The notes under the pieces: generated by a model
What the model saw: the letters and a program-made list of their open reading frames with translations, nothing else
Told to the model about the DNA's origin: nothing
Database searches by the model: none
Translations under genes and position numbers: made by a program
Shown here: positions 1-6,102 of the stretch, in pieces
Position numbering within the stretch: position 1 is the stretch's first letter
How the letters are laid out: each line of letters opens with the position of its first letter
NCBI GenBank assembly: GCA_039812085.1
Contig: JBDHZU010000046.1
Coordinates: forward strand, 1 to 13,460
Origin: JBDHZU01 sp039812085
GTDB lineage: Bacteria > Actinomycetota > Actinomycetes > S36-B12 > UBA10799
Length of the DNA stretch: 13,460 nucleotides
Reading direction: 5' to 3'

Positions 1-373
1 CGCGGATTGTGACTTGGTCAAGTGCTGGGGCGAACCAGGCATAACAGCAGACAGCTGCCAGCATGACAAACAACGCCGGAAACAACCGCCTCGCTCGACG
101 ACCCCAGAAGGCCGCAAAGTTGGTAAATCCAGTGCGTTGGCGTTCCTGCAGGAGTAGCCCGGTGATGAGAAAGCCGGAGAGAACAAAGAACGTGTCAACG
201 CCAAGGAATCCACCGGACATCCACCCAGCGCCAAGGTGATAGAAGATGACAGAAAGGACCGCAATAGCTCGAAGTCCGTCAAGGGCTGGCTGGTAGGGCA
301 TCGTGGAGGCAAACGGCAATGTTTCCGGCCGCTCGTTGGCCGCCGTATCCGGCGTCACTGTTTGCGTGCTCAC
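1..373 (-). CDS. AT3/OafA-type membrane acyltransferase, N-terminal part (partial)
   Basis: This is the start of an integral-membrane acyltransferase-3 family protein, which typically O-acylates extracytoplasmic glycans. The reverse strand reads open from the start to the left window edge. The family N-terminus is visible: PALDGLRAIAVL, then FYHLGAGWMSGGFLGVDTFF, VLSGFLITGLLLQE and FWGRRARRLFPALF. The H of YHLG and the R of WGRRARR are the usual conserved residues. I prefer the GTG start at 373 because GAAGGA lies 7 nt upstream. An in-frame ATG at 406 would add 11 residues but has only a weak ribosome site, and an ATG at 301 also precedes the domain. It is divergent from the methyltransferase at 528. 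The C-terminal part (normally several more membrane helices, sometimes an SGNH domain) lies outside the window. The family call is firm; the acyl group and glycan acceptor cannot be read. Confidence 0.88.
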   Translation of the reverse strand, partial: MSTQTVTPDTAANERPETLPFASTMPYQPALDGLRAIAVLSVIFYHLGAGWMSGGFLGVDTFFVLSGFLITGLLLQERQRTGFTNFAAFWGRRARRLFPALFVMLAAVCCYAWFAPALDQVTIR

Positions 374-380
374 CACGTGT

Positions 381-386
381 TCCTTC
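381..386 (-). promoter_or_regulatory. Ribosome binding site of the acyltransferase
   Basis: GAAGGA on the minus strand lies 7 nt before the GTG at 373 and 4 nt before a second in-frame GTG at 376. It favours one of these over the more distal ATG at 406. Confidence 0.5.
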
Positions 387-516
387 GTTGTTGCGTTCGA
401 TCCCATATTCCGACTCGTATCTCGACTTACGACGGAGCTATGGCCAAATCTATTTCCCGCCAGCGGAAAGCGTAGGCAGTTTGTCTGTCTCGTTCCGTGC
501 GTGTTGTCGGTTTCGT

Positions 517-523
517 AAGGTGA
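517..523 (+). promoter_or_regulatory. Ribosome binding site of the methyltransferase
   Basis: AAGGTGA is a good match to the 16S anti-Shine-Dalgarno sequence and ends 4 nt before the GTG at 528. It fixes this GTG as the start. Confidence 0.6.
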
Positions 524-527
524 CCTC

Positions 528-1274
528 GTGGCAAAGACTGTGACGAAGGCGAAGTCCGACGCGGGTATCAGAAGGTCCGTCGAACTCTTTAAAGCATTTC
601 GGCTGGAACAGAGCGATCCAGAGGTCTTCTATTCGACCCTCGCCCGCGATACGGCCCGGATGATCGATCCTCATCAGACAGTTGCCGGTTCCACGTTGCT
701 GGATATTGGGGCGGGACGCTCGCAGTTTGCCGAAGAGTTCGTCCGAGCAGGTGCCCACTATGTGGGTCTGGACCCCGATATTTCGATGCTGCAGTTCACG
801 CCTACTGCTTCGATGGCGGCGGTGGCTGGAGACGGACTAGCCCTACCGTTTGCCGACGACTCAGCCGACATCGTGTTGTCCAGCAATGTGTTCGAGCATG
901 TACCGGATATCAATCAGTTCGGTAGCGAATTGGTCCGGGTCACCAAACCTGGTGGGGTATTGGTGGTGTCATACACAAACTGGTTGTCGCCATGGGGTGG
1001 ACATGAGATGTCCCCGTATCACTGGCTCGGAGCAGACCGGGCGTTTCGCAGATACGAACGCAAACATGGTCAACGAGGCAAACATAAGGTGGGGGAGAAC
1101 CTTTTTCGCGTTTCTGTGTCTGAAGGTTTGCACTGGGCGAAACAGCTAGACGGAGTGGAACTGATCGATGCCCGACCGCGTTACTACCCCGACTGGGCAT
1201 CGTGGTTGGTCAAGGTGCCCGGTGTGCGAGAAGTGGCGAGCTGGAACCTCTGGATGGTGCTGCGCAAGCAGTAG
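528..1274 (+). CDS. Class I SAM-dependent methyltransferase, Rv0224c-like
   Basis: This is a cytosolic Rossmann-fold methyltransferase of 248 residues. Motif I is LLDIGAG (57-63), followed by GLDPD (80-84) for the adenosyl ribose, GDGLALPFADDSADIV (101-116) for motifs II/III, then SSNVFEHVP and RVTKPGGVLVVSY. The FRLEQSDPEVFY segment (24-35) and the GGHEMSPYHWLGADRAFRRYERKHG region recall the mycobacterial Rv0224c family from memory. That gene sits in a glycan region with a glycosyltransferase, an AT3 acyltransferase and aftD. The GTG start has a good ribosome site. The stop codon directly abuts the stop of the convergent Emb-like gene. A sugar, lipid-carrier or glycan-precursor methylation role is inferred from the neighbours; the substrate is unknown. 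Confidence 0.88.
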   Translation: MAKTVTKAKSDAGIRRSVELFKAFRLEQSDPEVFYSTLARDTARMIDPHQTVAGSTLLDIGAGRSQFAEEFVRAGAHYVGLDPDISMLQFTPTASMAAVAGDGLALPFADDSADIVLSSNVFEHVPDINQFGSELVRVTKPGGVLVVSYTNWLSPWGGHEMSPYHWLGADRAFRRYERKHGQRGKHKVGENLFRVSVSEGLHWAKQLDGVELIDARPRYYPDWASWLVKVPGVREVASWNLWMVLRKQ

Positions 1275-4073
1275 CTATTCGGACGTCACCACGACCGCGG
1301 TCTTCAACCCAAAACCAGACGACGTCTTAATTCGATAGACACAACGTTCTGCCCGACGAAGCGTCTCCACTGGGCATCCAATCTCAATCTGGCGATCCCC
1401 TGCTGTGGTACCCAGTAATTGTGGGTTGCCCAGTGACCAGGCGAATGGTTGCACGATGCCCTCCTTTATGGAAGGAAGGCGCAGGCAGGAACTCTGCAAG
1501 TAGGTGGCGGGGTTACTCCATACAGCGACGTCACCAGCAGCATTGGTAAGTGTCGAACTCGCGGCAATCCCGACTGGGCTGCTCACTACCTGCGGCCCAT
1601 CGGTGGTTGACCAAGTAATGCGAACATCGGTCGCTCCAGCTGGAGCGACAATCTGCACACTCATCCAAGTGTTGATCAAAGTTTCTCGGGTTGAAGAATC
1701 TTCCCGCAGCAGTCGTTTGTCCCTGTCTCGATATTGCACGTGGTATGTGAGATCGCCCAGTGTCTGCTTCTTGATCCACGCTGCACTGGGACTACCTTCG
1801 ACGAGTCGATACCAGTCCGTGCTTACCCGCCCCGGGCCCAGATAGACAGAACTGAATGTCTGGACTCCCTTCACTGGAGGAGTGACCGTTTCCCGAGCGA
1901 CGGGGAGTGTGTCGGTGGGTCGGTCTACCGCGATGAGGGGATCCATTTGGGTCGGCACCGCACTGCCGGCTTCACCTGCCAAGCCACACGGTTTTCCGGT
2001 AAGTGCATAGCGTTGTTGTCCCACCCACGATGCGGGTTGATCTGCTTGAGCCAATGAGGGAGACATCACTGCTGCAACTACAGTTCCGGCAAGCAAAGTA
2101 GTACTGATCACCAGTGAACTAGCCAATGGTGCACGGCCGCGGGACCGCAGGAACAGCACGATAAGGATTCCGAGTGCTGCCAATATCAGCCAAAATCCGA
2201 TTGAGCTAATAGCTAGCCACTTCGTCGGCCAGTGGGTGGCTAAAGACCAGTCGTCGGTGAGTAGCTCGGCGTTCCTTGCGCCGGTAAAGAGAGGGTTGGT
2301 GGCGGCTACGGCCGCGACCAAAAGGCCAACGATGCACAGCGTGGCGCGCTGGAAGCTTTTAGCCCGGACGACATCACGAACAACGATCGCGGTGAGCACC
2401 GCCAAAGCCGTGGAGGTTGCTCCGATGTGATTGGACAGTTTGCTGGACGTGAGTAGCAGTCCAAGGCAAGCGCCGACTGCTGACCATCCAGCCACAGTAA
2501 CCAGCGGTTCGCTTCGGTTGGCGCGGGCGAGAAATGCCACGATCGACAGTAGGAGAACCATGCTGATAAACAGACGTGCAGCGCCAGTGTCGGCACTCTC
2601 TAACAATGACTGGATCCGCGCTCCCTCCCGGAACAGGCCTTGGTAACCTGCGTTGTCGTGGAAAGTGATCACCGAACGCCACCACAAGCTGGCATTTGTG
2701 CCAAGCAGGATCAGCACGGTGCCCGCGGCAGCTACAGACACAAGTAGCGCTGCGTGCTGCTGACAGAAAGCTCGCCGTCCTTGTGCGCGATAGGTTCGCA
2801 TCACGTCTGGCAGCGCTGCACAGGAGGCAAGCGCCACGCACCAACCGGTTTGATGCAACGCAACACCTGCCACGACGGCCCAACCGATGCAGCCCAGCAC
2901 CCAGCTTTCAGGATGGATGCGATACCGCACGACCAGCGTGATGATCGTGGCAACGAGAAGGGCTATGACCGGCTCTGGTCGCAGCGTGACAAGGAACGCC
3001 ACGATGGCACTGGAATAGAGAACTGCGCCCACCCAGCGACCTGCTTTATTAGTCGGGTCGATGCGATCAATGACCTGGCGGCGCACCAGCCACCAGGCAA
3101 GTACAACTAGGAGCAACGAAGGGGCTCGAAGCAGGAACGCGGGAGTAGACAAAGGCGAGAGCCACCAGTGGGCCAACCATGACCACCAGAATCCTTGCGG
3201 CTGGGGGGAAGCCTCAATTGCGTAGTAATTCGAGAAGAAGCCCAGTTCTCGGAACTGTCTGGCAGTTGCCAGTACCCAGCCATCGTCGTAGGCCGGTGGA
3301 ACTACTACCAAGCTGGCCAGTGCGACCGCTGAGACCAGCGTGTCAGTAAGACTCCATCGGGCAGGCTTCTTCGTGACTACTTCGTCGACTGCAGATTGAC
3401 GAGGAGAGCGCCCGGCGGAAAGAAAGCACGTGAGCGCGGCGAGTGCGAGGCTGGCAAGTGCTAGGGCCCATCGAAGCAAGGAACTGTGCAGTTCGGTGGG
3501 TTGCGTAGTGAGTGCGACGGACGAATGACCTATCGCTGCGGGGGCCACCGTGAGGCTATCGACGACTAGTGCAGGTGGGTCGTAACCAGTCGGATTCTGC
3601 TTAGGTTGTGCGATGGGTGCACTCCGGGCGTTATCGGATGCCTGCTGCCCAGCGCTGACGCTCACGCGTTGAGTACTGCGGCTGTAATGCATGGCCAGGC
3701 CGCAGGTGCTGCCTTTATTCGACACCGTGACGTTAGTGCCAGAAAGCGTGACTTCGTTGAGTGCAGCCCATGCTTGGTTGCCCTGCTGTTGCAGGGATAG
3801 ACCGGTCTGATCCAGTTCTCGTTGAGATGTTGCGAACAGTTCGGTTCGCTTGTCTCCCGCACTAGTGGGAGACAAGCCATTGCAGGCAATGTGAACAGTC
3901 AAATCCTCGGGACTCTGTGCCGACAAAGCCAGCGGGATGCTTCGCGGGTTTCCCGTAGTGGGACTCCACTGAACATCAGTACGACTCACTTCCACCGGGC
4001 TGGTGGCGTAGATCAAGGCCAGAAGCGCAGCTAGCGCAGCGCACCCCCAGGCCACCAGCAGTCGACGGGTCAC
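1275..4073 (-). CDS. Emb-like arabinosyltransferase (GT-C), copy 1
   Basis: This is a 932-residue polytopic GT-C enzyme of the EmbA/B/C family. Known members use decaprenyl-phosphoryl-arabinose on the outer face of the membrane to extend arabinan. TM1 spans residues 8-24. An N-terminal extracytoplasmic domain (about 28-195) carries PEDLTVHIAC. The catalytic first loop has AYDDGW (D263, D264), then FFSNYYA and QPQGFWW. LRPEP (364-368) and TSSKLSNHIGA (542-552) are family signatures. A C-terminal sugar-binding-like domain runs from about 670 to the end and includes PCGLAG and CLRLPSI. It is shorter than mycobacterial Emb proteins (about 1,050-1,100 residues). The GTG start lacks an obvious Shine-Dalgarno and begins 45 nt after the epimerase stop, so translation from a shared transcript is likely. 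A second, clearly related copy occupies the right end. Exact linkage specificity is not readable. Confidence 0.9.
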   Translation of the reverse strand: MTRRLLVAWGCAALAALLALIYATSPVEVSRTDVQWSPTTGNPRSIPLALSAQSPEDLTVHIACNGLSPTSAGDKRTELFATSQRELDQTGLSLQQQGNQAWAALNEVTLSGTNVTVSNKGSTCGLAMHYSRSTQRVSVSAGQQASDNARSAPIAQPKQNPTGYDPPALVVDSLTVAPAAIGHSSVALTTQPTELHSSLLRWALALASLALAALTCFLSAGRSPRQSAVDEVVTKKPARWSLTDTLVSAVALASLVVVPPAYDDGWVLATARQFRELGFFSNYYAIEASPQPQGFWWSWLAHWWLSPLSTPAFLLRAPSLLLVVLAWWLVRRQVIDRIDPTNKAGRWVGAVLYSSAIVAFLVTLRPEPVIALLVATIITLVVRYRIHPESWVLGCIGWAVVAGVALHQTGWCVALASCAALPDVMRTYRAQGRRAFCQQHAALLVSVAAAGTVLILLGTNASLWWRSVITFHDNAGYQGLFREGARIQSLLESADTGAARLFISMVLLLSIVAFLARANRSEPLVTVAGWSAVGACLGLLLTSSKLSNHIGATSTALAVLTAIVVRDVVRAKSFQRATLCIVGLLVAAVAATNPLFTGARNAELLTDDWSLATHWPTKWLAISSIGFWLILAALGILIVLFLRSRGRAPLASSLVISTTLLAGTVVAAVMSPSLAQADQPASWVGQQRYALTGKPCGLAGEAGSAVPTQMDPLIAVDRPTDTLPVARETVTPPVKGVQTFSSVYLGPGRVSTDWYRLVEGSPSAAWIKKQTLGDLTYHVQYRDRDKRLLREDSSTRETLINTWMSVQIVAPAGATDVRITWSTTDGPQVVSSPVGIAASSTLTNAAGDVAVWSNPATYLQSSCLRLPSIKEGIVQPFAWSLGNPQLLGTTAGDRQIEIGCPVETLRRAERCVYRIKTSSGFGLKTAVVVTSE

Positions 4074-4118
4074 TGGTTGAGCATAGGTGGATCTGGCATC
4101 ACGGTTGGTAGATAAAGA

Positions 4119-5066
4119 TCAGATGTCGTCTGTGATTCGCCGGTCCTGATGCCATTGAGCTTGTGCCCGCAGACCGGTGTCAATGTCGGTCGTGGCAGAC
4201 CAACCAAGGTCAGCTTGAGCCTTGCGGGTGTTGCCCGAGGTGTCGCGTTGGTCGCCGGGGCGGGCGGGAAGGTGATTCAGTTGAGGTTGGGTTCCCAATG
4301 CGTCCGCGAGTGTCTCTATCGCGTGCAACAGCGTGATCGATTCTGACCCGGCAATGTTGTAGACCTCGCCGAGTTGGGCATTTTCTAGAGCTCGAACAGT
4401 GGCGTCGGCAACGTCGGTGACATAGGTATTTGACCGGGTTTGGTTGCCATCGCCGTAAACCTCGATGGGTCGGCCATCGAGGAGAGCCTCGCAGAAGATG
4501 TGGTAGGCCATATCGGGTCGCTGTCCAGGTCCGTAGACGGAGTAGTAGCGCAAGATGACGGCAGGAAAATCAAACGCCTGATGGTGGGCCAGCAGTAGTT
4601 TCTCGGCAGCCAGTTTGGTGACCCCGTAGGGAGAGACAGGTTCGGTTGGTGAGGTCTCGTCTCCGACGGCGTCGCGGCCGTAAACCGACGATGTCGAGAT
4701 CTGGACGAACCGTTGCACGTCGTTGTTCTTGCACGCTTCGACGAGGCGGTTGACCGCAGATAGATTGCACGATTCATACAACGTGTAGTCCGCCCACGAC
4801 TTCATCAGACCCGGCATTGCGGCTTCATTGATGACCGCATCGACTCCACTCAACAAACCATCGAGGTCAGCCGTTCTCAGGTCGGCTACCTCGACATCCA
4901 CGCCCTCGAGTAATTCGAGTTCAGCAAGGCGTTCACGTTTGACTTGGTCGTCGTAGGAATCAGGGAGCAGACAGTCCACCACCGTGACCTGATGGCCCTG
5001 CTGTTGGAGCAGTTCCACCACATGAGATCCGATGAACCCCGCGCCACCGGTCACGAGAACGTGCAT
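4119..5066 (-). CDS. NAD-dependent sugar-nucleotide epimerase/dehydratase (extended SDR) 1
   Basis: This is a 315-residue extended short-chain dehydrogenase/reductase acting on a nucleotide-activated sugar in the cytosol. The NAD-binding TGGAGFIGS lies at residues 6-14, STSSVYG at 124-130 supplies the catalytic Ser/Thr, and Y147-G-V-T-K151 is the active-site YxxxK. Downstream, RYYSVYGPGQRPDM, the EVYGDGNQTRS nucleotide-sugar-binding segment and RPGDQRDTSGN place it with GalE/WbpP/UDP-uronate-epimerase-like enzymes. The ATG start has AAGGAG 10 nt upstream. It probably leads a two-gene transcript with Emb-like copy 1, 45 nt downstream, and is divergent from the second epimerase. C4 epimerization (UDP-Glc/UDP-Gal type) or a related conversion is likely; the substrate cannot be chosen from sequence alone. 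Confidence 0.88.
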   Translation of the reverse strand: MHVLVTGGAGFIGSHVVELLQQQGHQVTVVDCLLPDSYDDQVKRERLAELELLEGVDVEVADLRTADLDGLLSGVDAVINEAAMPGLMKSWADYTLYESCNLSAVNRLVEACKNNDVQRFVQISTSSVYGRDAVGDETSPTEPVSPYGVTKLAAEKLLLAHHQAFDFPAVILRYYSVYGPGQRPDMAYHIFCEALLDGRPIEVYGDGNQTRSNTYVTDVADATVRALENAQLGEVYNIAGSESITLLHAIETLADALGTQPQLNHLPARPGDQRDTSGNTRKAQADLGWSATTDIDTGLRAQAQWHQDRRITDDI

Positions 5067-5076
5067 GAACAGATCT

Positions 5077-5082
5077 CTCCTT
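5077..5082 (-). promoter_or_regulatory. Ribosome binding site of epimerase 1
   Basis: AAGGAG on the minus strand lies 10 nt before the ATG at 5066, at the long end of normal spacing, and supports that start. Confidence 0.6.
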
Positions 5083-5153
5083 CGCTCGGCCCCTCAAAGG
5101 TGTCGCTGGGACGTTACATTACGAAGCGACCTAACGATTGATCACGATTTTGA

Positions 5154-5159
5154 GAAGGA
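5154..5159 (+). promoter_or_regulatory. Ribosome binding site of epimerase 2
   Basis: GAAGGA, just upstream of the ATG at 5164, decides the start. The open frame continues upstream to 5032, but that would overlap the divergent epimerase 1 gene and place 44 unrelated residues before the nucleotide-binding fold. Confidence 0.6.
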
Positions 5160-5163
5160 CGAC

Positions 5164-6102
5164 ATGCCCTCCGACGCGCGCGCTGCCCTGGTTACCGGTG
5201 CTGCGGGCTTTATCGGCAGCCACCTGTGTACGTCGCTGATCGAACAAGGCGTCACCGTCATTGGAATGGATAACTCGCGCTCTGGGGATTGGACCCGGGT
5301 GGGCGCTGAGGTGATCCGTGATCAGCGTGATGTGGGGGAGTTGACCCTGTCGGATTGGCGTCAACGACTCGACGGAGTGGATCAGGTATTTCATCTCGCC
5401 GCCGAGAAGTACAACTCATCGAAGTCGTCCCCGGAGCAAGTCATCCGAACCAACGTTTCCGCCACCACGACCCTGGCGGAGGCGGCAGGTCAAACCGGGG
5501 TCTCCCACATCGTGTTCACGTCATCGTTGTACGCCTACGGCTTCCGCGGACCAGCCGACATGGTGGAAACCGATGTGCCTGCACCAGATACCTACTACGG
5601 CGTCTCGAAGCTGGCTGGTGAACACATCATGCGCACCGCAGCTCGCAACTATGACCTGGGCTGGTCTGTGGCTCGGTTGTTCTTCACGTATGGGCCACGC
5701 CAGTGGGCTGAGGGTGGGTATAAGTCAGTCATTTTGACGAACTTTGAACGGCTGCAACGTGGCGAAGCGCCGGTGATCAACGGTGATGGCCAGCAAGCCT
5801 TGGACTACGTGTTTGTGCAGGATGTGGTCCGTGGGTTGCAGTTGCTGGCTGCCCCGGAACACAACGGGCTGACCTGCAATCTCGGATCGGGAATTGCGAC
5901 TTCGGTGAACGATCTGACTCAGCGGATGATGACGGTTTCTGGGGTGCAACGTGAACCAGTGATCGCACCGGCTGATCACACGGCCGGTACTCGCCGGGTC
6001 GGGAACGTGAAGCTCGCTGAGCAAGTACTGGGTTGGACGGCGGACACATCGTTGGACGACGGGTTGGCTGCGGTCTGGGCATGGATGGAGTCCACAAAAT
6101 GA
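5164..6102 (+). CDS. NAD-dependent sugar-nucleotide epimerase/dehydratase (extended SDR) 2
   Basis: This is a 312-residue extended SDR enzyme. TGAAGFIGSH (11-20) binds NAD, FHLAA (76-80) follows strand 4, TSSLYAYG (119-126) gives the catalytic Ser/Thr, and Y145-G-V-S-K149 is the active-site pair. RLFFTYGPRQW and INGDGQQALDYVFVQD are typical of GalE/WbpP-like UDP-sugar epimerases. It has clearly diverged from epimerase 1: the two share the fold motifs but differ widely elsewhere, so they probably serve different substrates. The ATG start has GAAGGA close upstream. Its TGA overlaps the ATG of the GT2-CapK fusion (ATGA at 6099-6102), implying translational coupling and a product used by, or parallel to, that enzyme. 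The precise sugar is unknown. Confidence 0.88.
   Translation: MPSDARAALVTGAAGFIGSHLCTSLIEQGVTVIGMDNSRSGDWTRVGAEVIRDQRDVGELTLSDWRQRLDGVDQVFHLAAEKYNSSKSSPEQVIRTNVSATTTLAEAAGQTGVSHIVFTSSLYAYGFRGPADMVETDVPAPDTYYGVSKLAGEHIMRTAARNYDLGWSVARLFFTYGPRQWAEGGYKSVILTNFERLQRGEAPVINGDGQQALDYVFVQDVVRGLQLLAAPEHNGLTCNLGSGIATSVNDLTQRMMTVSGVQREPVIAPADHTAGTRRVGNVKLAEQVLGWTADTSLDDGLAAVWAWMESTK
6087..6090 (+). promoter_or_regulatory. Ribosome binding site of the GT2-CapK fusion
   Basis: GGAG lies inside the end of epimerase 2, 8 nt before the ATG at 6099, and picks this start over an upstream in-frame codon at 6033. Confidence 0.6.

Larger units (their letters stand above)
374..527. promoter_or_regulatory. Divergent intergenic region between acyltransferase and methyltransferase
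   Basis: About 154 bp separate two divergent starts, so promoters for both genes should lie here, or within the acyltransferase 5' end if its ATG at 406 is used. On the minus strand AAATAGATTT (around 446-455) contains a TANNNT-like -10 hexamer, but no convincing -35 stands at the right distance. I see no clear operator. Promoter content is inferred from gene orientation. Confidence 0.4.
5067..5163. promoter_or_regulatory. Divergent intergenic region between the two epimerases
   Basis: This 97-bp spacer lies between two divergent epimerase starts and should carry both promoters. A direct repeat ACGATT at 5134-5139 and 5144-5149 is spaced exactly 10 bp. TACATT (5115-5120) resembles a plus-strand -10 but has no good -35. 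Promoter presence is inferred from orientation. Confidence 0.4.

Noticed and set aside
236..543. Several overlapping plus-strand frames of 71-79 residues at the left end
   Set aside because: They lie opposite the acyltransferase N-terminus or in its upstream spacer. The minus-strand frame shows clear family motifs; these show none.
1260..1271. CTGC-GCAA-GCAG small hairpin at the convergent stop codons
   Set aside because: The stem is only four base pairs plus a wobble extension, with no T-tract, so it is too weak to call a terminator.
2374..2883. 169-residue minus-strand open frame inside Emb copy 1
   Set aside because: It has no family features, is rich in Arg/Cys/Ser as expected of an off-frame read, and is fully covered by the well-supported Emb frame.
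5032..5163. Upstream extension of epimerase 2 by 44 residues
   Set aside because: It would overlap the divergent epimerase 1 gene, lies before the nucleotide-binding fold, and a good ribosome site precedes the ATG at 5164.
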